Position numbers and translations under genes: made by a program. A stretch of 64,000 nt of DNA from RZZS01 sp964491785. GTDB lineage: Bacteria; Pseudomonadota; Alphaproteobacteria; Micavibrionales; Micavibrionaceae. The stretch is taken from positions 1 to 64,000 of the forward strand of contig CAZBGS010000006.1 in assembly GCA_964491785.1 (NCBI GenBank). The letters run 5' to 3'. The notes below the pieces were generated by a model that was given only the letters and a program-made list of their open reading frames with translations, was not told the origin of the DNA and made no database searches. This document shows positions 19,558-28,163 of the stretch, one piece after another; positions within the stretch are counted from its first letter, which is position 1, and the number at the start of each line of letters is the position of its first letter.

Positions 19558-19971
19558 ATGAAAAAGTTCTGGATTTACGCATCCCTGTTCGTTTTGCTAT
19601 CCGCGCATGGCTCGTTAGCCTTCGAGACGGAAGGCCCTGAAAACATTAGCTATCTTCCGCTCGAAACGGCTTCGGTGATCATCGAGATCAGGGATATCGT
19701 GCACCAGGACGATTCGATTACCTTCACCATTCCGGAAAACGCCAGATCTCAGGAGACCAGCGCGAACAGCGTCCGGCTAAGCGCCGTGGCTCTCGGCAAC
19801 AAGGACGCCGGCGACCTGTGTCCGGTGCTGAACTCGATCTACATGAAAAAAGACATCAACAGCTATAACCCGCTGAGCGGACGTGCCAGCGTCACAGCCA
19901 CCTTTTCCAACTCCCGCCTTGCCGAACTCGCCGCCGACAACGGCTGCCTTTTGATCGATGATATCGACTAG
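19558..19971 (+). CDS. Hypothetical exported protein
   Basis: 137 residues with a clear signal peptide (MKKFWIYASLFVLLSAHGSLA). The mature part contains two cysteines (GDLCPVLNS, NGCLLIDD) and ends in an acidic IDDID. It alternates short beta segments (SVIIEIRDIV, SITFTIPE, RASVTATF). It sits alone on the plus strand between two minus-strand genes. Family unknown. Confidence 0.6.
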   Translation: MKKFWIYASLFVLLSAHGSLAFETEGPENISYLPLETASVIIEIRDIVHQDDSITFTIPENARSQETSANSVRLSAVALGNKDAGDLCPVLNSIYMKKDINSYNPLSGRASVTATFSNSRLAELAADNGCLLIDDID

Positions 19972-19998
19972 CCCGAGGGAGAGGGGCTCTCGGTCTTC

Positions 19999-21297
19999 TT
20001 ATGCTGCCCGACTGTGTCCGGCATTATCGTTGCGGATACTGGCCAGAAAATCTCTGACACTATGTTCGAGATTTTTTGAAAGATCGGCGATTTCCTTGAC
20101 CGACCTGCTCATTTCTCTGGAAGCCTGATCGGTTTCTCTGGAAGCTTCTGCAACACCTTCAATGCTGCCGGAGACAGCCTGCGTGCAAGAGGAAGTCTGC
20201 TGGACGCTTGAGGAAATTTCCAGTGTCGCGGATTTCTCCTGCTCGACGGAACCGGACACGGCTGCGGAAATTTCATTTATGTTTTCAATCGACTGGCTCA
20301 CTCTGTCAATTGAATTGACGACTTCTTCGGTCTCCCCCTGAAGATGGCTTATCTGGCTGGAGATCTGCTCTGTCGCCTTTGCCGTCTGGTTTGCGAGGCT
20401 CTTGACCTCGTTGGCCACTACGGCAAACCCTTTGCCGGCTTCGCCTGCGCGTGCGGCCTCGATCGTGGCGTTTAATGCCAGAAGATTGGTCTGCTCGGCG
20501 ATTCCCTGAATTATCGCTGTGACCTCGCCGATCTGGGCCATCGCCTCGGCGAGGCTCCTTATCTGGCGGTTTGCTTCCACTGCCTCGGACACTGCCGAAT
20601 TGACGATGTTGGCTGTCTGGAACATCTGTCTGGAGATTTCATTGATTGAGGCGCTCAGCTCCTCGGTTGCCGAAGCAACCGTTTCAACATGATGCATGGT
20701 TTCCTGCGATGCGTTCGTGGCTGAAACGACCTTGTGGTTCGTATTGTCGACGATGATATTAAGCGTCTTGGCGGTCACGCCGAGGGATTCAGCCGACTTG
20801 CTCAATGCCTGGACGATTTCGCCGACACTGGTCTCAAGCTCGTTGGCCAGCATTTCCATCATGTTTCTTTTTTCTTCGGCCTGTTGCTTCTCTCTCTCCG
20901 CCTGCTGCTTTTCCAGGTTCTCTTTTTCAATGGCGTTTTTTTTGAAAATTTGAATCCGCCGGGCCATGCTGCCGATCTCGTTACCGACGTTTATATAAGG
21001 TACATCGACATCGTGAATTCCTCTGGCCAGTTGATCCGCGACATTGGTTATGCGCTTGACGGGCTTAGTACTGATATTGAAAATAATAATGGCGACAAGG
21101 GTGTTCGCGGCGATGGCAGCCAGCACCTGGATATACAGATCGTTCATGAAGCTCGCCGCGGCTTCGGCACCGAAATGCTCCTCCATATGCAGATGTGTAT
21201 TGTATCCGAACCCAATGCCAACCAGAGATAGAAAAATCGCGCAAGCCTGCAGACGCACCGTCAGGCTGCGTGAAAATCGTGCAATTTTTTTAAACAT
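19999..21297 (-). CDS. Methyl-accepting chemotaxis protein with minimal periplasmic region
   Basis: 432 residues. Two membrane spans (about residues 14-32 and 55-75) enclose only about 20 periplasmic residues, followed by a HAMP domain (STKPVKRITNVADQLARGIHDVDVP) and the coiled-coil signalling domain. The hairpin tip reads IQGIAEQTNLLALNATIEAARAGEAGKGFAVVANEVKSLA, the universal MCP signature that docks CheA and CheW. The lack of a ligand domain suggests it senses membrane, redox or cytoplasmic cues. The region 140-165 is Lys/Glu-rich (EKQQAEREKQQAEEKR). No che genes adjoin it. The cheZ-like gene at 8.1 kb is the nearest. A palindrome at 21359-21376 lies 62 bases upstream. Confidence 0.93.
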   Translation of the reverse strand: MFKKIARFSRSLTVRLQACAIFLSLVGIGFGYNTHLHMEEHFGAEAAASFMNDLYIQVLAAIAANTLVAIIIFNISTKPVKRITNVADQLARGIHDVDVPYINVGNEIGSMARRIQIFKKNAIEKENLEKQQAEREKQQAEEKRNMMEMLANELETSVGEIVQALSKSAESLGVTAKTLNIIVDNTNHKVVSATNASQETMHHVETVASATEELSASINEISRQMFQTANIVNSAVSEAVEANRQIRSLAEAMAQIGEVTAIIQGIAEQTNLLALNATIEAARAGEAGKGFAVVANEVKSLANQTAKATEQISSQISHLQGETEEVVNSIDRVSQSIENINEISAAVSGSVEQEKSATLEISSSVQQTSSCTQAVSGSIEGVAEASRETDQASREMSRSVKEIADLSKNLEHSVRDFLASIRNDNAGHSRAA

Positions 21298-21358
21298 TTC
21301 AACTCCGGAAATAAAATAGCGAAAGAATAGCTTACATACCTATGCATGAAATCTTACA

Positions 21359-21376
21359 TTTTACATTGATGTAAAA
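21359..21376. promoter_or_regulatory. 18-base palindrome between chemoreceptor and DUF502 genes
   Basis: TTTTACAT-TG-ATGTAAAA is a perfect inverted repeat in the divergent intergenic region. Another CTTACAT half-site lies at 21331-21337. It is placed where a repressor or activator could act on the receptor promoter. The binding protein is unknown. Confidence 0.5.
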
Positions 21377-21477
21377 CAAGCGGCTTTCTTCAGGCGATAA
21401 TGCAACAACATGCTTGCTTGTAATGCCTTTCAGGTGGATTATCTGCTTTCAATTAACAACGCAAAAATTGGACAGAG

Positions 21478-22266
21478 ATGAAAGACAACGAACCCAGATC
21501 CGCCACCGAAAGCATCCTTCTTCAGGATCATGCAGGAAAACTCAGCTTGTTCGCCAGACTCCGCGGCTACTTTCTGGCCGGTATACTGGTGACCGCGCCT
21601 ATCGGCATAACTTTTTATCTAACCTGGATTTTTCTGGTCTTTATCGACGACAGCGTCACCAGCCTGATCCCCCAGAAGTTCTATCCGCAAACCACCGTTC
21701 CCGGTATCGGTATTATTGTGGCTTTGACCGGCTTCATTCTTATCGGCTGGTTCGCCAAGAATTTCTTCGGACGGATGGTGCTCCGCTTCTCGGAGTATCT
21801 GGTCGACCGCATGCCGGTGATCCGTAATCTCTACGGCGCGATCAAGCAGATTCTTGAAACCATCATGGCAAGCCAGTCCCAGGCTTTCCGCGACGTTGTA
21901 ATGCTCGAATACCCGCGAAAGGGAGTCTTTTCTATCGGTTTCGTCACCGGAACCTCAAAGGGTGAAATTCAACGCGTCACTACGGATGAAACAATAAACG
22001 TTTTCGTTCCCACTACCCCGAACCCGACTTCGGGCTATTTATTATTCGTTCCGAAAAAAGAGCTTTATTTCCTTGATATGACTGTGGAAGAAGGGGTAAA
22101 GCTGGTCATTTCCGGGGGTATCATAACCCCGCCTGATCGCGGCGCGAAGGAAGACACCGATACCCTGCCTTCTCCCGCAGAAACGGAAAACGGCAAGACG
22201 CCGGGCAGGAACAGGAAAAAGACCCCTTCCGGCGGCAACAAACTGAAAAACAGCACCAGCGGATAA
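21478..22266 (+). CDS. DUF502 family membrane protein
   Basis: 262 residues. Two transmembrane segments are seen: GYFLAGILVTAPIGITFYLTWIFLVFIDDSV (about 28-58) and GIGIIVALTGFILIGWFAKNFFG. These are followed by the family signature VDRMPVIRNLYGAIKQILETI and GVFSIGFVTGTSKGEI. DUF502 proteins are widespread inner-membrane proteins of unknown function, also called COG2928. The C-terminal 45 residues are a low-complexity basic tail (GKTPGRNRKKTPSGGNKLKNS). The stop is 4 bases before cysK, with AAGGA between them, so the genes are cotranscribed. Confidence 0.88.
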   Translation: MKDNEPRSATESILLQDHAGKLSLFARLRGYFLAGILVTAPIGITFYLTWIFLVFIDDSVTSLIPQKFYPQTTVPGIGIIVALTGFILIGWFAKNFFGRMVLRFSEYLVDRMPVIRNLYGAIKQILETIMASQSQAFRDVVMLEYPRKGVFSIGFVTGTSKGEIQRVTTDETINVFVPTTPNPTSGYLLFVPKKELYFLDMTVEEGVKLVISGGIITPPDRGAKEDTDTLPSPAETENGKTPGRNRKKTPSGGNKLKNSTSG

Positions 22267-22270
22267 GGAC

Positions 22271-23233
22271 ATGGAAAAAGCGACTGAATTCAGAGGACGG
22301 ATTTACGACAGCATCGCCGATACTATCGGCGCCACCCCTCTCGTGAGACTGCCCCGTTTCTGCAGGGAACACGGTATAGAGGCCGATCTGCTCGCCAAGC
22401 TTGAGTTCTTCAATCCTCTGGCTTCGGTCAAGGACAGGATAGGACTTGCCATGATCGAGGAGGCTGAAGCCGAAGGCAGGATTTCCCCGGGCAAAACAGT
22501 CCTCGTCGAGCCGACTTCCGGAAACACCGGCATTGGCCTGGCCTTCGTCGCCGCCTCCAAAGGCTACCGCCTAATCCTGACCATGCCTGAAAGCATGTCG
22601 GTCGAGCGCCGCAAGATGCTCGCTTTTCTGGGCGCGGAACTCGAACTGACCCCGAGGGAAAAAGGCATGAAAGGCGCGATCTCACGCGCCGAGGATCTCG
22701 TGGCGCAAATTCCCGGCGCATTCATGCCCGGCCAGTTCACCAATCCCGCCAACCCGGAAATTCACAGAAAGACCACCGCCGAGGAAATCTGGAACGATAC
22801 TCAAGGCAAGGTCGATATTCTTGTCGCCGGGGTAGGGACGGGCGGCACCATCACCGGCATCTCCCAGGTAATCAAGGCCCGCAAGCCTGAATTCAGGGCG
22901 GTCGCGGTCGAACCCGAAGACAGCCCCGTACTCTCCGGCGGCGAACCCGGCCTGCATCAGATTCAAGGGATCGGCGCGGGCTTCGTCCCCGAAATCCTCG
23001 ACCGTCAGATTATCGACGAAGTAATCAGGATATCGAACCAGGATTCATTCAAATTCTCAAGAGAACTGGCAAGGCTGGAGGGCATGCCCGCTGGCATCTC
23101 CTCCGGGGCGGCAATCGCCGCCGCCGTGAAGGTCGCAGGGCGCGAGGAGAACAAGGGCAGGCAGATAGTCGTAATCATCCCCTCATTTGCCGAACGCTAC
23201 CTCTCGACCCCGCTTTTCGACGGTCTGGAATAA
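22271..23233 (+). CDS. cysK: Cysteine synthase A (O-acetylserine sulfhydrylase)
   Basis: 320 residues, the PLP enzyme that makes cysteine from O-acetylserine and sulfide. The PLP lysine is in NPLASVKDRIG (about residue 54). The substrate loop TSGNTGIGLAF and the glycine-rich phosphate loop GVGTGGTITGISQV are intact, and the C-terminal SSGAAIAAA matches the family. The RBS AAGGA overlaps the end of the DUF502 gene. cysE follows after 12 bases, so the enzyme that makes O-acetylserine and the one that consumes it are in one operon. Confidence 0.96.
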   Translation: MEKATEFRGRIYDSIADTIGATPLVRLPRFCREHGIEADLLAKLEFFNPLASVKDRIGLAMIEEAEAEGRISPGKTVLVEPTSGNTGIGLAFVAASKGYRLILTMPESMSVERRKMLAFLGAELELTPREKGMKGAISRAEDLVAQIPGAFMPGQFTNPANPEIHRKTTAEEIWNDTQGKVDILVAGVGTGGTITGISQVIKARKPEFRAVAVEPEDSPVLSGGEPGLHQIQGIGAGFVPEILDRQIIDEVIRISNQDSFKFSRELARLEGMPAGISSGAAIAAAVKVAGREENKGRQIVVIIPSFAERYLSTPLFDGLE

Positions 23234-23245
23234 AGGAGCCGGGAG

Positions 23246-23944
23246 ATGTTGGAACTGATCCGCACGATCCAGGAACGCGATCCCGCAAATCCCACCTTCC
23301 TTGAGGTGATCTTCGGCTATGCGGGACTGCATATCCAGCTTTTCCACCGCGCCGCCCACTGGCTCTGGAAGATGAGGCTTCGCGCGCTGGCGCGTTTCAT
23401 CGCACAGTTTGGCCGCTGGCTCACCGGCATAGAGATCCATCCCGGCGCGGTTATCGGCAAGCGCTTTTTCATCGATCACGGCATGGGCGTGGTAATAGGG
23501 GAAACAACGATCATCGGCGACAATGTCACCCTTTATCACGGCGTAACGCTGGGGGGCATGGGATCTCCCGCCGACAAGGGCAAAAAACGCCACCCCACCA
23601 TCGAGGATAACGTCATGATCGGGGCCGGCGCTCAGGTTCTTGGCGATATCACCATCCGCCGCGGCGCCTGCGTCGGCGCAAACTCTGTTGTCACTTTCGA
23701 CGTCCCCGAAGACACCACCGTCGTAGGCAACCCGGCCCGCAAACTGGGAACCCACAAACCCGGCGCCGAAGCCGTCCACGCCTACGGTCTCCCCGACCAG
23801 CCCATCGTCGATCCGCTCATTCATGTCGTAAACGCCCTGGTCAGCGATGTGCGTTCTTTGAAGAAAAAACTGGGAATGCCCGAGCAAAACGGCCGCCCCG
23901 GCACAAAAAACCCCGCCGACATCTGGCTGGGCAGCGGCATCTAA
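23246..23944 (+). CDS. cysE: Serine O-acetyltransferase
   Basis: 232 residues. CysE transfers acetyl from acetyl-CoA to serine, the committed step of cysteine synthesis. The left-handed beta-helix made of hexapeptide repeats is evident (IHPGAVIGKRFFIDHGMGVVIGETTIIGDNVTLYHGVTLGG), including the catalytic His/Asp region FIDHG. The C-terminal tail (NPADIWLGSGI) ends in Ile, as needed for docking into the CysK active site in the cysteine synthase complex. It is the shorter EpsC-like form rather than the longer enterobacterial type. A GGAG precedes the start by 6 bases, and a palindrome follows the stop. Confidence 0.95.
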   Translation: MLELIRTIQERDPANPTFLEVIFGYAGLHIQLFHRAAHWLWKMRLRALARFIAQFGRWLTGIEIHPGAVIGKRFFIDHGMGVVIGETTIIGDNVTLYHGVTLGGMGSPADKGKKRHPTIEDNVMIGAGAQVLGDITIRRGACVGANSVVTFDVPEDTTVVGNPARKLGTHKPGAEAVHAYGLPDQPIVDPLIHVVNALVSDVRSLKKKLGMPEQNGRPGTKNPADIWLGSGI

Positions 23945-23967
23945 CCCGGATTTCTCACACTCTCTGC

Positions 23968-23998
23968 CTTGTGCGGGGATCCGGATGCCCGCGCAAGG
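23968..23998. repeat. Palindromic dispersed repeat, copy 2
   Basis: CCTTGTGCGGG (23968-23978) pairs with CCCGCGCAAGG (23988-23998) with one G-T wobble around a GATCCGGAT loop. The core 20-mer at 23972-23991 is identical to 13248-13267. It lies between the convergent ends of cysE and pcm, where it could act as a bidirectional 3' hairpin, although it lacks a T-tract. Confidence 0.65.
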
Positions 23999-24002
23999 CT
24001 GC

Positions 24003-24683
24003 CTAATCGCCGGACGATTTCGGCCATCCATGTTCACCGAGAAGCGGCACGAAGGCCACCGGGCCGAAATCGATCGTCTCGAATTTGTCGTCCGAACGCC
24101 GGTAAACCTGAAAAAGCCGCTGCCTTCTCTGATCCGGCCCCACAGGAATAACCAGCCTGCCTCCGGGTTTAAGTTGCCTTTTCAGAACTTCCGGAACTTT
24201 GGGGGCTCCCGCAGTGACTATGATCGCGTCAAAAGGCGCTTCTTCGGGCATCCCACCCGATCCGTCCCGGTACAGTACCCTGACATTCTCGTAATCGAGA
24301 TCACTGAGAATATTCTCCGCCCTCATCGCCAGAGCTTCGTTTATCTCGATCGTAAACACCTCGTCGGCGATCTTGCTGAGAACCGCCGCCCCGTATCCCG
24401 ATCCCGTGCCGATCTCCAGCACCTTGTCGGTAGGGTGAAGTTCCGCGGCCTCGGCCATCATCGCCACCATATAGGGCTGGGAGATGGTCTGTTCGTGCCC
24501 GATGGGCAAAGGCATGTCCTCGTAGGCAAACCTGTCGACGTCTTTGGGGATGAAGCATTCCCGGGGAACCACGCGCATGGCCTCAAGAACATACGTGTCT
24601 TCTATCCCGCGGGCAGCTATCTGGTCGTTGACCATCATATCCCTTGCCTGTTGCCTCTCATGCTGCGGTAAGGTATCCAGCAT
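24003..24683 (-). CDS. pcm: Protein-L-isoaspartate O-methyltransferase
   Basis: 226 residues. PIMT methylates L-isoaspartyl residues in damaged proteins with S-adenosylmethionine, starting their repair. The family motifs are PRECFIPKDVDRFAYEDMPLPIGHEQTISQPYMVAMM, the SAM-binding loop VLEIGTGSGYGAAVLS, and FDAIIVTAGAPKVPEVLKRQLKPGGRLVIPVG. The cytosolic length is normal. It is convergent with cysE and is followed upstream by the repeat-rich membrane protein gene on the same strand, 98 bases away. Confidence 0.95.
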   Translation of the reverse strand: MLDTLPQHERQQARDMMVNDQIAARGIEDTYVLEAMRVVPRECFIPKDVDRFAYEDMPLPIGHEQTISQPYMVAMMAEAAELHPTDKVLEIGTGSGYGAAVLSKIADEVFTIEINEALAMRAENILSDLDYENVRVLYRDGSGGMPEEAPFDAIIVTAGAPKVPEVLKRQLKPGGRLVIPVGPDQRRQRLFQVYRRSDDKFETIDFGPVAFVPLLGEHGWPKSSGD

Positions 24684-24781
24684 TGCTCATTACTCCAGAT
24701 GTCACAATTTCGAGAATAATACACCAACCAGTTTGCTGGCCTGCTTGTTCCCGGTTATATGGCAATCTTCCGGGCTGGTCA

Positions 24782-26611
24782 TCATGTGACCACAGCTATC
24801 CACCCGCCTATTGCCGCCGCCAGTCCGGAAGTCACCGCCGCCCCGAAAGTCCACCATGACGCCGCGATCGCGCTTTTCCTGGCGTTCTCCGCAGCCTCCA
24901 ACGCATGCTGGCGGGTTTTCTCGTACCTTAGCAGGGCTTCCTCTTCCAGTTTGCTGATCCTGCGAACCGTTTCGTCTCTGGCCTCGAGAACGGTATCGGT
25001 AATTTTCTGCGCTCTTTCCTCCGAGATATTCGGGTTGGAGGCAAGCACTGTAATCACAGTCTCTCTGTCCATCTGCGAAAGCCTGTGGCGCAGAATATCG
25101 GGGGCATGCTTGGGGTCGTGCAGCATTTCCTGAACGTCCGTCTTCAGTGTTTCATAATCAAGCTCCTCAAGTCCCAAAGACTGGAAATATTCCGATATTC
25201 TTCTCTCCACGGTCTCCTGCATCGATCCGCCGCCGCCGCCGTCGCCGGTTTCTCCCGCCCGGTATTTTTCGCTCATTTTCGATTTGACCCCAAGGAGCAT
25301 GTCGATGGTCTTCTGCGCCTTCTCGCTGCTGATGTTCAAATTGTTGACCAGTATATCCCTGATCGTATCCCTGTTTATCAGCGACAGACGGTGGGAGATT
25401 ATTTCGGGCGTCGCCTTTGGCGACTGAAGCATCTTCTCCAGGTCGTCGTAAATCGCATCGGGCCTTATTTCCTCGCGCCCGGTCTGCGCCAGCCACTTCT
25501 CCAGCTTCATCCTGAAGGCATGCGCATCCTCGTCATGCACGGGGGCGAGCTTTTCCATCGCCGCGATTGCGCCTTCGGCTTTGGTTCCTTTCGATTTGTA
25601 GTCCCGCATCGCGTCCTTGACAGTGCGGGAAAGCTTGCCGGCGTTCTCCCTGCTAAGGGCCGACTTCTCGATATGCATGGTGAATATTCGCGACAGGTCG
25701 CTTTCATCGATCTCTATATGCTCCTCAAGCCGCAGATGTTCGAGCAGATCCAGAATGTCCTTGCGAACCTTGTCATAGTCCAGTCCGCCCGCCTGAAAAT
25801 TCCTCAAGTATTCGGCAATCCGCTTGTCCAGCTTGTCATGATGGGCTATCTGGCTGACTTCTTCGTAGATTGCGTGAACGACGTTGCGGGCCGTTTTTTC
25901 AATTTCCTTCTCCCGCGAACTGGAGACCACATTTTTGATAAGATCGAAGGAGCCGGTTATGCCGCTGGTTCCAAGATGCACCATCCCGCCCAGAAGCGAA
26001 CTTATCCCGATAGCTTCCAGATAGCTTACCAGCGCGAAAAACGCGGCCCAGATTATCAGCCCGAGGATAACTCCGAGGGCCACCGTGGGAACGAGGCTTA
26101 ACTCAACCGCAAGCCATGCAGCAAAGAAAAGCGCGATACTGGTCGTGACCAGCAGCCATATGCCCATCCCGTTAAGGAATTTTAGCAGGGCTTTGCCCGT
26201 CTCCCCGCCGCCCCCGGTTTTGCCGGATTCATCCCCCATCGTGCCTTCAGGGTAATAAGCCGCGTAAGGCGAGGCCGCCGCTCCGAGGTTTTGTGGTTCC
26301 CGGTTGTCGCCCGAGAGACTTTCCGCCTTTCGCTGATGCTCTCGTGCATGAGCTCTGGCATCCTCGATGCCTGGCCGCATGCTGGGCGTCATGGTCAGCC
26401 CGACAGATATCGACAGGAACGTCAGTACCGACTGAAAGGCGAGAGCCAGTATCAGTCCGGCGATTATCGCAAAGAAAAATTGCGGTGCTTCAAGATGGAA
26501 CACTCCGACCGCGCCCGCCTCCTGCGCCAGCGCCGTAGTGTTCGCCGCAGCTAAAGCAATCACCAAAAAAACCGCTGCAAACCTTTTTATATAAGATACT
26601 TTTCTTGCCAT
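24782..26611 (-). CDS. Multi-pass membrane protein with three tandem helical repeats
   Basis: 609 residues from ATG 26611 (AAGGAAGGG upstream; the frame itself opens at 26641). It has a signal peptide (FAAVFLVIALAAANTTALAQ), then a span (FFFAIIAGLILALAFQSVLTFLSI), an Asp/Glu/Lys/Arg-rich linker, and two adjacent spans (IWLLVTTSIALFFAAWLAVEL, VALGVILGLIIWAAFFALVSYL). Three about 80-residue repeats follow, at about 258-340, 367-447 and 465-550. Each begins with a motif of the type ISEYFQSLGLEELDYE and continues with DILRHRLSQMDRETVITVLAS then NISEERAQKITDTVLEARD. A last hydrophobic segment lies at the C-terminus (WWTFGAAVTSGLAAAIGGWIAVV). No known family is recognised. The repeats look like a solenoid held at the membrane at both ends. 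Confidence 0.7.
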   Translation of the reverse strand: MARKVSYIKRFAAVFLVIALAAANTTALAQEAGAVGVFHLEAPQFFFAIIAGLILALAFQSVLTFLSISVGLTMTPSMRPGIEDARAHAREHQRKAESLSGDNREPQNLGAAASPYAAYYPEGTMGDESGKTGGGGETGKALLKFLNGMGIWLLVTTSIALFFAAWLAVELSLVPTVALGVILGLIIWAAFFALVSYLEAIGISSLLGGMVHLGTSGITGSFDLIKNVVSSSREKEIEKTARNVVHAIYEEVSQIAHHDKLDKRIAEYLRNFQAGGLDYDKVRKDILDLLEHLRLEEHIEIDESDLSRIFTMHIEKSALSRENAGKLSRTVKDAMRDYKSKGTKAEGAIAAMEKLAPVHDEDAHAFRMKLEKWLAQTGREEIRPDAIYDDLEKMLQSPKATPEIISHRLSLINRDTIRDILVNNLNISSEKAQKTIDMLLGVKSKMSEKYRAGETGDGGGGGSMQETVERRISEYFQSLGLEELDYETLKTDVQEMLHDPKHAPDILRHRLSQMDRETVITVLASNPNISEERAQKITDTVLEARDETVRRISKLEEEALLRYEKTRQHALEAAENARKSAIAASWWTFGAAVTSGLAAAIGGWIAVVT

Positions 26612-26712
26612 TATGCCCTTCCTTCTTCTGTCTCTGGTCAAAACTTAAAACAGTCAGAAGGTTGCAGGGTTCCGATAGAACGGCGCGGCGGCAGAAAAAG
26701 GATCCTGAACTG

Positions 26713-28071
26713 TCAAACGATCGAAAGAAGTTTATCGGAGGGAAAATAAAAAACATTGCGCCCCTGCTTCCTTTTCGTAAGCAGTCCGGCTTGCTCCATT
26801 GTTTGCAGATCCTTGACCGCGGTTGCGGGGGTTACACCGTATATCCGGCTCACGGATGTCACATTGGTTCTTTCTTTGGGATGCGTGGCAAGATACTGCA
26901 CCAGTTGAAGCTGGCGGTCGTTGAGATCGGGCAGAGACGCGGCAAGCCCCCTGAAGTCGTCAGCTTCACTTTCCTTGTCTTTAAGATAATCTTCGAAATC
27001 CTTCCTCGCCAGTTGAAGCTGCCGGATATTGTAGTCGATGAAATATGTAAGGTCGCAATCATCCTGCTCGCTGTAGATATATGCCTCAACATATTGCTTC
27101 GGAGATTTCTTGATCCGGGTGGATATGGGTATGAATGCGAACGCCCAGTACCCCTTGCGCAACATGTACCAGTAAAAAAGAGCCCTCGCCAGTCTGCCGT
27201 TGCCATCGGTGAACGGATGCAGATAACCCAGCCAGAAGTGAAGGGCGATGGCCTTGATCAGCGGATGTGTGAAATTACCTTCGTCGAGTTCGTCGTTTGC
27301 CCATGCGATCAGCCGCGGAAGTTCGACTTCAACGAAAGCTGCCGGCGGGGGTATATGGGCGATCTTTCCATCAGTCTCCGAGCAGACCATAACTTTCTCT
27401 TCATCCTTTCTCAGTCTGCCTGCCTGATCGGACTTCTCAAGCGTTCCCTCGGTGAGCATCGCATGAAGTTCCAGAAGCTTTCCAAAAGTTAGCGGCTCGT
27501 TCCTCATGCCCTCTTCGATCATTCGCATTGCGCGATAATTGTTGTAAATCATCCGCTGCCCCAGATCGGCCGGCGTGCGGCCCTCGCGGATCATTTTCTG
27601 TGCGGCTTCCCTTGTCGTGTGAGCGCCCTCAAGCTGCGCCGAGGCGATTGATTCCTCTATCAACTGACGGGATATGTACTTGTTTCTTTTCTGCTCCGGT
27701 ATTGTGCTGAGCCCCAGCAGCCGACCTCCGAGGTTAAGATCGATTTCATGAAAGATCGGTTCGTAATGGCTGCATCTTACCCAGGTGAAAGGATCCCTGT
27801 CGGGATAATTAATTGCCGGAATCTGCAGCTTCCTGTAAAGCCTTGACACTTTGACCAGCGACCAGAACGTTTCGGGCCTGATGCTATCCGGCAGCCAGCT
27901 CCTACGTTTTATTTCCGTCCAGTATAAATATCTCGGGAATTCCGTTCTGACCAAAAGCTCTTTGACTTCCTCCCTTCGCCCGGCGACCAACTCCAGAACC
28001 TTAAGCTCGTCTTCCTTGTTCGCGCGAGGCTTTTCGATTTGTATCAGTTCGCCGCTCATATCGAAACCCAT
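26713..28071 (-). CDS. Class II Fic family protein with winged-helix C-terminus
   Basis: 452 residues. The Fic core motif HPFTDGNGRLAR (about residues 283-294) has the catalytic His and the conserved phosphate-binding Asn-Gly-Arg, so AMP-transfer from ATP to a protein hydroxyl is the expected activity. An N-terminal inhibitory helix with SAQLEG (residues about 143-148) matches the (S/T)xxxE(G/N) motif that blocks ATP in class II Fic proteins. The last about 70 residues form a winged helix (ERTNVTSVSRIYGVTPATAVKDLQTMEQAGLLTKRKQGRNVFYF). ATG 28071 lies inside a perfect palindrome. The ATG at 28059 is an alternative without a strong RBS either. It is downstream of recG on the same strand. Confidence 0.9.
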   Translation of the reverse strand: MGFDMSGELIQIEKPRANKEDELKVLELVAGRREEVKELLVRTEFPRYLYWTEIKRRSWLPDSIRPETFWSLVKVSRLYRKLQIPAINYPDRDPFTWVRCSHYEPIFHEIDLNLGGRLLGLSTIPEQKRNKYISRQLIEESIASAQLEGAHTTREAAQKMIREGRTPADLGQRMIYNNYRAMRMIEEGMRNEPLTFGKLLELHAMLTEGTLEKSDQAGRLRKDEEKVMVCSETDGKIAHIPPPAAFVEVELPRLIAWANDELDEGNFTHPLIKAIALHFWLGYLHPFTDGNGRLARALFYWYMLRKGYWAFAFIPISTRIKKSPKQYVEAYIYSEQDDCDLTYFIDYNIRQLQLARKDFEDYLKDKESEADDFRGLAASLPDLNDRQLQLVQYLATHPKERTNVTSVSRIYGVTPATAVKDLQTMEQAGLLTKRKQGRNVFYFPSDKLLSIV

Positions 28072-28101
28072 AGTTATAATTTAATTGAATTATAACTATG
28101 G
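28068..28101. promoter_or_regulatory. Perfect 34-base palindrome over the fic start, probable operator
   Basis: CCATAGTTATAATT (28068-28081) and AATTATAACTATGG (28088-28101) are exact inverted repeats with a 6-base spacer. A second, partial copy at 28146-28164 (ATTATAACTATGATATAAC) overlaps the recG stop. The first copy continues as the same 19-mer with one change (28089-28107). The placement suggests a site for the Fic protein's own winged helix or another repressor. Confidence 0.75.
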
Positions 28102-28163
28102 TATAACATTTCCCGTCCGCTCTCAAGCGTTATAATTATATGCTTATTATAACTATGATATAA

